Below, in pieces: positions 47,798 through 58,564 of a stretch of DNA of 64,000 nucleotides. The notes beneath the pieces were generated by a model. That model did no database searches. It worked only from the letters and a program-made list of their open reading frames with translations, and was not told the origin of the DNA. Position 1 is the first letter of the stretch. The number at the start of each line of letters is the position of its first letter. This stretch comes from Arctopsyche grandis. Taxonomy: Eukaryota; Arthropoda; Insecta; Trichoptera; Hydropsychidae. Made by a program: the position numbers and the translations under genes. Location: positions 21,967,501 through 22,031,500 of the forward strand of contig NC_135365.1 in NCBI RefSeq assembly GCF_051622035.1, given 5' to 3'.

Positions 47798-49656
47798 ATG
47801 ATCGCACCAACATGTCCCGGTCTTTATTGTGGCCGAATGCAAACGACAGATGACAATTGGGGTTCTTGCGGTGCCTGTCCCAGAGGATTCCGCACTAATC
47901 TCACAAGCCACTGTGTACCATGCGATCACGACCCATTGCTGTACGACTGGATGTATCTCGGATTCATGGCCCTTCTTGTTCTAGTACTTCATTGGTTTTT
48001 CATCGATATGGTTTCTAAGAGAGCAAAGTATACATTTGAAATATTGCATTTAATTTTACACAACTTTGTCTTTTTTATATTGAATTTTTTTGTATTATAG
48101 TTTCAGCCGAGACATTGTAGCAATGCACATGTGCGCCCTAATGGAAGTAGTCACGGCATGTTTGGTAACATTGTTTCTCTCCGAACCCGTCGGATCCCTA
48201 GCGTTCAAATCGTGTCGTGTCTCCGGACTATCAGATTGGTATACACTGCTTCACAACCCGACACCCAACTACGAAACTACATTACATTGCACGCAGGAAG
48301 CTGTATATCCATTGTAAGCATTATAGATATTTTACATTTATAGGGTCTTCCAATAGGGACTTCCGAACTTTGACAGTTGATAGCGGTCATATTGTTGAAG
48401 CGACATCTGTCAAATTGGCTGTCATTTATTCAGTCTGTTTTACCAAATCACCATGGACAGATATAGCGTTCAACAACACGTGCAAATGATTAAATTGTTT
48501 TATCAAAATGGGTGTTCTGTTCGGGCAACGTTCCGTGCGCTTCGCCCATTTTACGGTCGAGGCTTATTTCTGGATGAATGGGTACGTCAACAAACAAAAT
48601 TGTCGAATTTGGGACGATACCAATTCACATGAGAGCCAAGAACGTCCAATTCATCCCGAAAAAGTCACTGTTTGGTGTGGATTTTGGACTGGCGGTGTCA
48701 TCGGTCCATATTTCTTTGAGAACGACGTTGGCCAGGCCATCACCGTCAACGGCGAGCGCTATAGGTTTCAACAGGGTCATGGAAAATTGGACATTTCGGA
48801 TGCGCGCCACCCAGAGAAGCCTCGGCGGACATTTGAACGATGCTATATTCCATACATAATGGTATCGATAGGCCTTTCAAACGAATAAAAAAAATCGATG
48901 ATATCTCACACACTTTTTTTATTTAAATTTAAAGATAGGAAGCGCTTAATGAAAGACCCTGCTTGTTGGTGTCATCCGATTTCCTCAACATTGCGTTTCC
49001 AGTAAAAATTTCTTCCAATGTACACATTATAATAACATCTAAATATCTCTAGCTATGTGATGTTACATTGTAGTTGATTAATCTCTGTACAAATTTTTAT
49101 ATTTTCAGGTATACTTTAGTGTTGATTATGTACGGTCTTTGCGTCGTTTTACTTATGGTGATACGCTGTTTTATATGTTCTGTCTTTTTCAAAGTACCAA
49201 ACTATTTTACATTGGCCGTCTACCACGCCCTTTACTTTCTTCCGATCCTCGTATTCATACATGCGGTAGCTGCCGGTTTGATTTGTAAGTATTATATTCC
49301 AAATAACGTATCACATTACAGTTGTTATATACGAGTAAGTAAAGTTGTCGTGTTATATTACAGATTACTCATATCCATACATTATAATCATTTTATCAAT
49401 GATGTCATCGGCGGCCCATTTCTCGACTAAGCCGACGCAAACTACCGAAGGATTATTATACTCATCAGTGTGTGATTTGAGGAACGCCGTCATATTGATC
49501 GGTCACTGGCTTCTTCACGCATATGGTATTATATCGGTGACTGGTTTCAAAGATCCCGTCTTTCATGGACCACTATTAGCTTTAGTACCGGCACCTGCGG
49601 CATTCTACATAATAACAGCTCCGTTTACAGATCCATCAAAATTTCATAATGATTGA
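47798..49656 (+). CDS. JKAMP: JNK1/MAPK8-associated membrane protein (JAMP)
   Basis: JAMP is a multi-pass ER membrane protein that binds JNK and links proteasomes to ER-associated degradation. Four coding exons, 47798-48027, 48101-48313, 49109-49284 and 49364-49656, join in phase to 303 residues; human has about 311. The N-terminus is the family's cysteine-rich motif (PTCPGLYCGRM, GSCGACPRGFRTN, CVPCDHDPLLYDWMYLGF). Later signatures are VLHWFFIDM, SCRVSGLSDWYTLLHNPTP, HCTQEAVYPL, VYHALYFLPILVFI, GHWLLHAYGIISVTG and LALVPAPAAFYI. Several hydrophobic segments fit the expected membrane topology. The ATG at 47798 follows an acceptor-like TTTTTAG, so a noncoding first exon probably lies upstream. 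AATAAA signals are at 49676-49686. A mariner-like remnant occupies much of intron 2. Confidence 0.95.
48342..48960 (+). mobile_element. IS630/Tc1/mariner-like transposon remnant in JKAMP intron 2
   Basis: The ends are AGGGTCTTCCAATA and, on the other strand, AGGGTCTTTCATTA. Inside, the translation shows FWMNGYVNKQNCRIWDD and KVTVWCGFWTGGVIGPYFFENDVGQAITVNGERY, the middle of the transposase type with conserved HPEKVTVWCG. Most of the N- and C-terminal transposase sequence is absent, so this is an internally shortened copy of about 620 bp. A target duplication is not clear. Confidence 0.82.
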
Positions 49657-49689
49657 AAGTTTTAAGGTGTTGATAAATAAAATAAAAAT

Positions 49690-51428
49690 CAAACGTTTTT
49701 TTACTGTATTCTTTATTAATTTTTTTTTCATATTTGACCCTTATAGGTTTTTTTTTAGTGAACGTGATATCAAAATTAAATGAATCTGAATTAAATAACA
49801 GTTGCATTCAGAATTCTTGTTTCCTAGATATAATTTCGTTTCAAACTCTATCTTTCATGTATTAAATTACAAATATTTAATCCAAAATACATTGTGTATA
49901 TTATAATGTTTTGTTAAACTATCCATATTACGAATGTGAAGAAAATTCAAAAATATAAACAAAATATGATAAAAATAAAAATCTATACACAACAAATTTT
50001 AATTTTATCATTATTTTTAACTACAAAGAATAAAACTTTTTCATCATTTCATGATACAACCCTCACTTTTAAAGCTTGTTTAACTATAATAAAAATGTAT
50101 TACCCCTTATATCCTTTAGTCAAAAGTCAAGTACAAAAACAGTATTTTTTATATTGTATGTTACCAGTGGCGTTTAAAAAGTCGTCAGTTATTTATTTTT
50201 TCATTATAAACTCGACATCGCTGATTTTTGGTAAACCAATAAAAAAAAACACAATCAGTGCATTTGGACTATCACAGTTAGCTTATTTCAGTCAAAAGTC
50301 AATAAATGACGAGCTAACATGATCATAAAATTACAAATATGGCTATTTTTACAAGGTTTTTATATATAATATAAACATATATTTTATACACACATATGTA
50401 CATGTTTAACAAAACTATGAATTGGATATGAAACCAATTCGACACCACAAATACAGTAAGATGACGGTATACAGCAATAAGTAGAGTAACGTAACAAAAA
50501 TGCATTACATTACAGTACATACATACAACAATAAACATAGACAAATACAAACATGGAAGTTAAAAGATCGTATATTTACGTACACGTCTGCAAAATTATT
50601 AAGAGTTCCATATATGATAAAATATGACTAACATCGACAACAATTACTCATATGACTGATCAATACAACACAAATTAAACAGCTATATTGATTGATATCT
50701 TAAAACATCCATGCATACATATAAATATTTTTTTTTTTTTGGTAGCTGTCCGAACCGGTACATTTAATTGAAAGAAGTTACGGCGGTAATCTATTCTAGA
50801 TACGTAAATCTGTTAAGCAGTTGAAGTTAAGAACTTTGCCGACATTTAGAACGGCATAAACTATGTGATAAAATTGTATATATGTATTTAATGTTTATGT
50901 TTAAAATTAAAAATGACTTAAAACTTATTTTAGAACTGTTGATTTCTAAAAAGTATCGATAGTATATTATTACATTATATATTATCAGCAATATATGTAA
51001 AATATATTTTGTCAAATTCAATCATAATATATACCTTATTGCAAAAAAAAATGCATCATTGTTTCATTATACTTAATTCATAAAATTAATTCTAAAACAG
51101 TTCAATGAATTTCTTGTAATTTCTGTAAAATAAGCAGCTATGCAAAAGTATTCAAATGACGTAATACATGCATACTATTTAAGTATGATAAACAATAGTT
51201 TAATTCTAAACAAATATGTATGTAAATACATAATTTTTTGTAGATTTGAGACCATTAAATATACGAATATGTTGATAAAAATTGCATAAGGGGAGAAAAA
51301 TATACATATGTTTTTCTACTAATATTCATCTTAAAACATATTTTGGTTACCGTATTTGTGTATAGTTGGCAAATCTTTAATAAAAGTTACATGTAATGGC
51401 TATCTAATTAATTATCTAATTGAAAAAT
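49690..51428. other. AT-rich interval between convergent JKAMP and GTSF1-like genes
   Basis: No exon is recognised. The interval should contain the 3' untranslated region of the reverse-strand gene. It is dominated by T/A runs and ATACATACA simple repeats. Confidence 0.45.
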
Positions 51429-52005
51429 TTAATTGTCTCGTTTCTGTTTATAATTCCGCCTCTGTTCCTGTCTGAATGCTCTTCTTTCTGAAGGTTTAGC
51501 CCCGTGGGGTATGAAAAGAACATCACTGCTCTTACCAGCTGCCGGATTGTATGGCGTGGCATTCTGCAGATTACAATTGAAATATTTAATACAAATATGA
51601 ATATATATTAATAATATTGATAAAACAAAACTATTCTTACCAAATCCCACGTCTCGCCGACAAATTCGATGTCGTGCTCTAGAACGTCGGCTCCGACTAC
51701 GCCTGATTGTTCGCCTACGGCATATTTATGCCGATCAAAAGCAATTCTGGCGGGGCAATTCTTCACATGGTTCTGAAATTGAACAAAATCACGGTCAATA
51801 CCACTAAATATTAAGTCTGGTCGAGTTGAAGTGGACTCACGTCTAAGGCATTTTCTTCCATCTTGTGTGTGGCGTCAAAAGGACACGTTGCCATTTTTTT
51901 AGTGGAGGTGTTTTTGCATCTCGCTACGTGGAAAGCCATCCGACTCGGCTCGATTAAGTGAGACTCATTATACGGACATTGTTGCAAGTTAAAGGCGATA
52001 TCCTC
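51429..52005 (-). CDS. GTSF1-like double CHHC zinc-finger protein (5' exon not found)
   Basis: Three exons, 52005-51841, 51772-51641 and 51563-51429, join in phase 0 to 143 residues plus stop. Two perfect U11-48K-type CHHC fingers are present: C-x5-H-x9-H-x3-C starting CPYNESH, and the same spacing starting CPFDATH. That pair defines the GTSF1 family (Drosophila Asterix and relatives). Its members bind small structured RNAs and act with Piwi or Argonaute proteins in transposon silencing. The tail is basic (RRAFRQEQRRNYKQKRDN). The first exon begins at an acceptor (TTTTAG before GAGGATATC), so the start codon lies in an upstream exon I could not identify in 52006-53070. The family is sure; which paralogue it is cannot be told. 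Confidence 0.88.
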
Positions 52006-53071
52006 CTAAAACGGAAAAACATTAAATTAACTACATTCTCAATAAACATAAACCTGTTTTAAGTTTTATACAATTTGTATAACATTCATAAAAATTGCAT
52101 GTTATACAAACATTTTATTTTTCATCCGATTGAAATCGACCTATTTCATTTGTGTACATTTTATGTTGTTTCAGTTTTAAGCTCGACTTAATACTTATTA
52201 GCAACATTAGTAGTAGAAACGCAATTGTACAAATAGACGATTCATTGCTGTGTTAAAAGTAAGTATTGGAATCAAAAATCAGATGTTTTTTTCTGTTGAT
52301 TGGGGTTTCTTATGAATTTAAAATGGGTTTAATTGACTCGAATGTGTATAGACAATTTGTTATGAACATAAAATTTAATCATTAAAAAAAATCACAACAT
52401 CGTTATAAATAAATAATAATAATGATTTTATATAATTCACAATTTTTTTTTTTTACATAATATAATTGTTACATGCTAATTAAGTAGAAATTTAGATTAT
52501 TCATAGGAAAAACAAGATAAATTACAACAATAACTTTCATTTCGCAGTATATTTAGAATAATATCATTAATAAAAATGCAAACCAAATATATTATTATTA
52601 AGATAAGGACTGTTTACAGAAACCGGCAAATTCCACAATCAATTCAATATGGTTTCATTTCAAACAAGAGTCTCGAGTCAGCATTGCACAACAAAGAATA
52701 TATGTAATATGAGTGAATATATGCAATATAAAATAAAACTCACACGTTTGTCCGACTATTTTATCGACATTTGACACTATCATAAACTTTTTATCGAGCA
52801 AATACCAGAGAATTGTTGTCATTTCAATGGAAATCGTTCTCTTATCAAATACCCTACATTATGAAAAAATGTTATCATATTCTAGTGGAATCAAACCGAT
52901 TACTTAAATGTAACTTAACTCTATCCATTACTTACAAATTAGGCGGATTTAAAACTAAAAAAAAAAGCTCGTAGACCGATGAAAATCAATATTTGAAAAT
53001 TGCGTATGGAAGAATAAATAATGTTTTACATATTTCATGTGAATTGTATGTATTTAGCCTGATTTGTTTGA
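52006..53071. other. AT-rich interval upstream of the GTSF1-like exons
   Basis: The interval should hold the missing first exon and promoter of the GTSF1-like gene. Long T runs (near 52443-52454) and AATAATAATAAT tracts are present. No exon with a matching donor phase was convincing. Confidence 0.4.
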
Positions 53072-53079
53072 AATTATTG

Positions 53080-53236
53080 CAGTGGCGTGCGCTGAAATTC
53101 TCTCTTTGTCGTACAGCTTTACTTAATGTGCACGGACAGGATACAAGAGGAACAGCCTGTTCCTCTTGTATCCTGCTCGTGCACATTAAGTAAGGCTGTA
53201 CGACAAAAAGACAGAGAATTGCAGCGCACGCCACTG
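53080..53236. mobile_element. Palindromic hAT-type MITE with exact 8-bp target duplication
   Basis: Two arms of about 75 bp are near-perfect inverted repeats meeting at AACAGCCTGTT. The outer ends are CAGTGGCGTGCGCTG and CAGCGCACGCCACTG. AATTATTG flanks it on both sides (53072-53079 and 53237-53244). CAGTGGCG-type ends and 8-bp target duplications mark the hAT superfamily. It has no coding capacity. Confidence 0.92.
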
Positions 53237-53335
53237 AATTATTGATTATATTTGAATTGGTGTAATATAACATGTGTGTGTTAGCACAAAGAAAGTGCTC
53301 GATCGGAGGAAATAAGTGCAAGACAAGCACATTCT

Positions 53336-53499
53336 GAGGGCCGGGCCGCATCGTGCGACTTGCGAGAGACCAGACCAATGCATGCAGGTAGATGGGACAT
53401 GCCACACCCGTCAACTTGTTTGTCGCACACATTTCCATACATTTTATCGTGTCGCGCAACTAGTCGGCCGACTAAGTTGCACGGTGCGGGCCGGCCCTA
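53336..53499. mobile_element. Inverted-repeat element with AGGGCCGG ends
   Basis: The left end is AGGGCCGGGCCGCATCGTGC. The right end on the other strand is AGGGCCGGCCCGCACCGTGC, followed in both by AACTT/GACTT. The element is about 160 bp and clearly richer in G/C than its surroundings. No target duplication was seen, so the ends may be slightly off. Confidence 0.6.
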
Positions 53500-53537
53500 A
53501 CCGCTCTAACGGCTAAGGAATATGATCTGATGGGTGT

Positions 53538-53572
53538 GTGAGGAGTGAGGAGTGAGGAGTGAGGAGTGAGAA
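53538..53572. repeat. Short tandem repeat of a GAGGAGT unit
   Basis: Between four and five copies of the 7-bp unit GAGGAGT stand head to tail. Confidence 0.85.
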
Positions 53573-54119
53573 GAGACGTAGATACGTACGGGGGTGTCAT
53601 ACAGCGACATGATATGAAGGTCAAGCGAATGGAACTCTTGGAGATGCAGACACGTGCAGGCGCACCCGAATCGCGAACCAATCTGACCGACCAGTAGTCG
53701 CGTGTCGCGTTCCCCCACTTCCCAATGCCGATTCCCCCACTCTTAATGCTCACGCCATACCGGCCGTCGCAACGTTCACAAAGGCTCATGTGTGAACGCT
53801 CTCGTTTGTGCACACTGTCGCAATAATAGCCAGGTGATCCGCGTTCCACTGTAGACAAGCCGTTGCTGTCGTGGCCCCTGGATTTTTAACAGGGCTGTAG
53901 TCGTTCGAAACGAAAGCGCGACTCCGACTCCGACATTTTCCGCAATACGACTCCGCAATCTGACTTCGATTGAATCGAATCTCAAATTAAATTCTTCTTC
54001 CTATACAATATATGAGAACATTTCCAGATATACAGTCAGTCCCACGACATAAAATTAGGCACCCGATTGAATCGCGTTCGCGCCGATTTGTGACGGTCAT
54101 AAATAGAGGTAGGATAGTC

Positions 54120-54200
54120 ACAGTGCTATCAATTGTTCGGCAAACCTTTAACAATGCATTTACAACCTTTGAACAATACACGGCCCCCTCAGGCTCCGGT
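54120..54200 (-). repeat. Fragment of the hairpin module found at 55213-55733
   Basis: Read on the reverse strand, GTTGTAAATGCATTGTTAAA followed by GGTTTGCCGAAC matches the tandem module at about 55410-55440 except for one base. It is in opposite orientation and about 1.2 kb away. Confidence 0.7.
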
Positions 54201-54689
54201 GACTAGTCATAAATATGTAACTAACAATAAGATCTTTTGGGCTAGTTTTTTTTGTTGTAAGCTCATCCTTATTTGTTACTCTATTCACCAACAAAAAATA
54301 ATGCAACATTATCCTTCAAAATGTCTTCAAAAATAAAAATGAAATGATAGAAATGAGGGTGCTACTTTGGTAGCACCCCCATTTTTATTTTATCAATATT
54401 TTCACAAAAAAAACATATCTTAGCAGCCAACAACTATTTATTTAGGAGTCAGGATAGGTTAGGTTAAGTTAAGGTTGGGCCTATTCATTTAAGATTTGGT
54501 TAAGAGATATGTATCTGCTGACGATATTTTGATAGAATTGCTTCGACAAAATTATTATTATTTATTACAAATAAAGAACAAACAATCGACTGCGATTCAA
54601 AGGTAGATTGCATGCTAAGGTAGACCGCATACTAAAGTAGCACCGAAATGAGTTTGCTTATGTTCAGCGTAGACGAGCGTTTCTGCGAA

Positions 54690-54945
54690 GATTTTTTATT
54701 ATTTCGTTAATAATTGGAACCGTTTCAATGAAAATCAGATAAATTGGTAAACTCTGGTAGCAAAGGATCGACCTGGAGTCACAAATCTGAATTTGAATCT
54801 GAAAAAGGTCTGGCCAGCAGAAACCAGTGGGATTTGAATCCCCGTGACCACTATGTTCGAAAGCATATACGCTAACCACGAGCCCACGCTGCTGGTTTAT
54901 CCAGCCACTCCACCAGAAGCAGAGCAACTACTTCCTTCTCGAGTA
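54690..54945 (-). mobile_element. tRNA-derived SINE, best-preserved copy
   Basis: On the reverse strand the head reads GTGGGCTCGTGGTTAGCG (A box) and GGGGATTCAAATCCCAC (B box). The body then contains CTGGTTTCTGCTGGCCAGACC and AGAGTTTACCAATTTATCTG, ending in GAAACGGTTCCAATTATTAA. Tandem A and B boxes at tRNA spacing show a pol III tRNA-derived head. The body matches the copy at the right edge closely. The exact ends are not fixed. Confidence 0.8.
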
Positions 54946-55212
54946 CACTGTACAAAATAATCTCGTATATAAACTGAACATGAACAAAGAACCTCTTCAA
55001 AACACAACTGTGTTTTCATCAGCCGGGATACGGCCAACACACCTTCCCTGCCCATAATACTATACTATTTGAAAATAAAACTCACCCTCAAATCAATGGC
55101 GTAGATACTAGCTAGGAATTGTGGAAATGGCCATTGAAGTTGGGCAATGATAAATCATATGGAGCATGCTCATAGAAATTTGGGCCCACAGGCCACATTG
55201 CTTCGTATGAGG

Positions 55213-55733
55213 GGTTCGGTGATTACTAAAGCCCGGACCCAAAGGGTGCCGCGTATTGTTCAAATGTTGTAAAGACATTGTTAAAGGTTTGCCGAACCTT
55301 TTTTACAAAGGATTTACAACAATGGAACAATGAGCGGCACCTTGGCTATCCTACTTCTAGTGATTACTAAAGAGCGGACCCAGAGCGCGCTGTTCATTGT
55401 TCACATGTTGTAAATGCAATGTTAAAGGTTTGCCGAACCTTTTTTACAAAGGATTTACTACAATGGAACAATAGACGGCGCGCTTCCGGTCCTACCTCTA
55501 GTGATTACTAGTCAAATGTAAACCGGTCACAGGACAACCGGTCGCTCTAGATCGGTCACACGTGATCACCCGTCACACCCTAAAATCGATCAACCAGTTT
55601 TCTCGTGACCGATTTTAGGGTGTGACCAGTTTTCTCATGACCAGTTTTAGTGTGACGGGTGATCACGTGTGACCGATCTAGAGCGACCGGTTGTCCTGTG
55701 ACTGGTTCACATATGACTAGAGTCCGTTTACCG
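55213..55733. mobile_element. Composite hAT-like family B element with tandem hairpin modules
   Basis: The element starts GGTTCGGTGATTACT and ends GTCCGTTTACCG, like family B. It is flanked by TATGAGG on both sides (55206-55212 and 55734-55740). The left part holds two head-to-tail modules of about 141 bp (TGATTACTAAAG recurs at 55220 and 55361). Each module contains AAAGGTTTGCCGAACCTTTT, a short hairpin. The right part (from about 55501) is the family B palindrome with GTCACAGGACAACCGG arms. It therefore looks like one insertion carrying amplified internal modules. Confidence 0.8.
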
Positions 55734-56699
55734 TATGAGGTAACTACGCCACTGCCTGAAATTGCCGCCATTTTCAACGTCAACATGGCGAGTTCATTCG
55801 AATGTATTTTCCATCACTTTTATTAGGATTTCAAGTCTTATCACTTGTTGGTATCTTCTCTAATGTCAGATAAAAACATTAGGGAGGATACATATGTAGA
55901 AACACTGCATCTCAGATATACATGCCTTGCATATATCTGGACGTATACATACATATATGTCGTATATCGAAGACGGGGTCACTTGATTATTTAGTGACTC
56001 CGGCTCAACAGCCCTGATTTAGAGCAAAATGTATAAATAGATAAGGTTCCAGGGACGGTAATGGTATTGATTGACTTGCATAACGTAGACATAAATCAAT
56101 ACCTGTAGACAGCACATGATCGATCGGTCGGCTGGAATCAGGATAGCCAATCGTTTTGTTTCAAATATTAATGGGTAATGACGCATTTTCGATGCTTTCA
56201 CATCTTGGCAAATATCTTCGAAGAATTCCAAAAGATGCAGCATTGATTATTGCTACTTCGACAACCACTTGCGACCAACATACAAATGTAATTAACAAAT
56301 AAAAGTAAAAGCTATAATGAAAATAGCATCGAAACTCAAAGTATGTGAAACACATGGAAAATACGTGTTTGAATACTTTTTTTTTATTTTGGAAAAATTT
56401 GATCAAAGATAACGTAGATTGTAACACCTTGAACAAACGTTTTTTGAACAAAACTTTTTGATATTTTTGGGAACATCTTTAATTTTTCTCGCTCCCCGAC
56501 CTAATAATGAATTACATTTGTAATTTTCATGTATTATGTTATGCTTATGATTTTCACTTCGCTAAAGATATACCAGTAAATTTCAGCGCGACTCTTTTTT
56601 ATTAAATGTAAAATTATTATCTTCATCTAATATATAATTTGGAAAGAAACTTTGTATATATCATGGTTGGTTAGTCGTTGGTCGTTGGTCGTTAGGAAC

Positions 56700-56904
56700 G
56701 GTAATTGGACTATTCGTCACATTGGGGTGGTCACAAAGACAATTTTTGCCATGAAAATCGTGAATACACAATATTTGGCACTCAAGTTCTCGTTACTATG
56801 ATAGTTATCGTTAGTATGATTGACTTTTCGGCTGCCAGATGTTCCGTTATAGAGATTTTAGTGACTTTGTGACGAGTAATTTGTGACCAGTAATCACCGA
56901 ACCG
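56700..56904. mobile_element. hAT-like family A element nested in a dispersed repeat
   Basis: The 205-bp element is flanked by TTAGGAAC (56692-56699 and 56905-56912). It starts GGTAATTGGACTATT and ends AATCACCGAACCG. It matches 47235-47438 end to end and keeps the uninterrupted GATAGTTATCGTTAG site. Confidence 0.9.
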
Positions 56905-56967
56905 TTAGGAACAACACGTTCGATTTTTTTTTCGATTCATAGGCGCCTATTCGATTTATTTTTAAAA

Positions 56968-57190
56968 GGGCAAAGGCTCAGGGGGCCGCCGAGGGCGAAG
57001 CCCAAAAAGGTAAAGGCTCAGGGGACGTCGAGGGCGAAGCCCTAAACGGCAATTGATCAGGGGGGTGAAGCCCTAGACAGCGATTGCTAAGGGGGGCGCA
57101 GAGGGGCAAAGCCCTAAACGGAAATTTATCAGGGGGGCGAAGCCCTAGACGGTAAGGACTCAGGGAGCGCCATGGGCGAAGCCCTAGAAG
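56968..57190. repeat. Minisatellite with GGGCGAAGCCCT core
   Basis: About six imperfect copies of a roughly 35-40-bp unit run from GGGCAAAGGCTCAGGGGG to the last GGGCGAAGCCCTAGA. Each unit contains the near-palindrome GGGCGAAGCCC. Confidence 0.85.
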
Positions 57191-57306
57191 AAAAATAAAT
57201 AAAAAAAAACATTTTTTTTTTTAATAAAATGATTACTTTTAGATTAGTCATGTTTAAGCGGTTTGTATTATAAATATCGAGCGAAGCCGGGTAATCCAGC
57301 TAGTAC

Positions 57307-58564
57307 ATTATATTTTTAAAATATAATGTGGTAAGTCCCACGCTGCCAGCAGTTACAGAAAGAAACGTGTGTAGATATGTACATATATGGGCGCGCATTT
57401 TCCAAGTCCATAAAACATTATTCATTAAAACATAACATAATAAAACATTATTCAAACATACAGCCGTATTTTAACCATTTAGACACAGACGAACCTGTCT
57501 AAAACACATGGTGACTGGTTGTGAAGAACACCTTCACGACTAAACCAGTCCCCATACGTTAATTAATATTATATTAATATCTACTTCGTCTGACAACATT
57601 TTCTTACCCTATTCAGAAGAGTTTGCTTTGAAAGATTGAGCTTATATATACATGTAGCTATAAATCTATACTCAGTTGTGAACCTCAATATTAATTATAT
57701 AAAACATGATGATGAAGGTGCAAATTCTATCTGATAACGCTATAGATAACCACAAATTTACTTGTTGTATATCCCCTTTTCATAAATTTTAAACTTATCG
57801 CATTTTATTAATAGTATACACGTGGATGGATTGATTTATATATTCTAAGACATATTTTTACAAATTTTCAGTAATCAGTTACCTTTGTCTGCACAGGTAA
57901 AAGCTTGCTTTTGTAATGTTCGTACATTAATTTGTATGTTTTAAAGAAATAAAGGAGGTATGTGAAAATATGTTTTATTCTCAATACTAAAATTAAAGAT
58001 ACATACTGGAAACTCTTACTATTTTTTTATTCGTTATCATTGACTGAAATTCCAATTTTTATGGTAGCGGGCATTACGATAAAAATTATCAGTTTTATCA
58101 AGTTCTTGCGGTTTTTTATACTGTTTGTGCAACTAGAAATTCTTTGTAGATATACGATTAGTATGTGGGAATATTCTAGATGAAACCAAGGTGGAGGAAT
58201 CGTGGGAAAAATTCCCACTCCAAATATTATTTTTTTGTGGCTAAAAATATGAATATAAAAATTTTTACACAAACAAGCTTTTTTCTAAAAATCAGATTGG
58301 AAAATGGGATCTCATTCTAAAAATGATTTTTCTTTCTTATTTTATATAGTGCAGTGGTTGGGGATGTCTACGCTGACCATACGTCCTTTATTTAAGAGGG
58401 CAGTCCTTTATTTCCCTACTCTGTCCTTTAGATTTATTTATTTTCTAAAATGGCCCTTTTTTCTTTATTATTTGAAGTCAACCTGCGATGGCAAACACTC
58501 AAAAATTGGTTCTGTTTATGTTAGAAAAATGTTGAAAATCAAGAACCAAGTAGCCATAAAGTGA
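57307..58564. other. Gene-poor AT-rich interval
   Basis: No conserved exon is seen. Open frames near 57962-58272 on both strands have AT-rich low-complexity translations and no recognisable motif. Nothing else is called. Confidence 0.4.

Larger units (their letters stand above)
56625..57306 (+). repeat. Dispersed repeat with CCCGGCTTCGCTCG end, long copy
   Basis: It starts near TATATAATTTGGAAAGAAACTT and ends near GAGCGAAGCCGGGTAATCCAGCTAG; the same two ends bound the copy at 35960-36210. Inside it are a family A element (56700-56904) and a minisatellite (56968-57190). No protein is encoded and the family is not recognised. Confidence 0.65.

Noticed and set aside
49936-50322. Open frame of 128 codons downstream of JKAMP.
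   Set aside because: Low-complexity AT-rich translation, no motif, and it lies past the polyadenylation signals.
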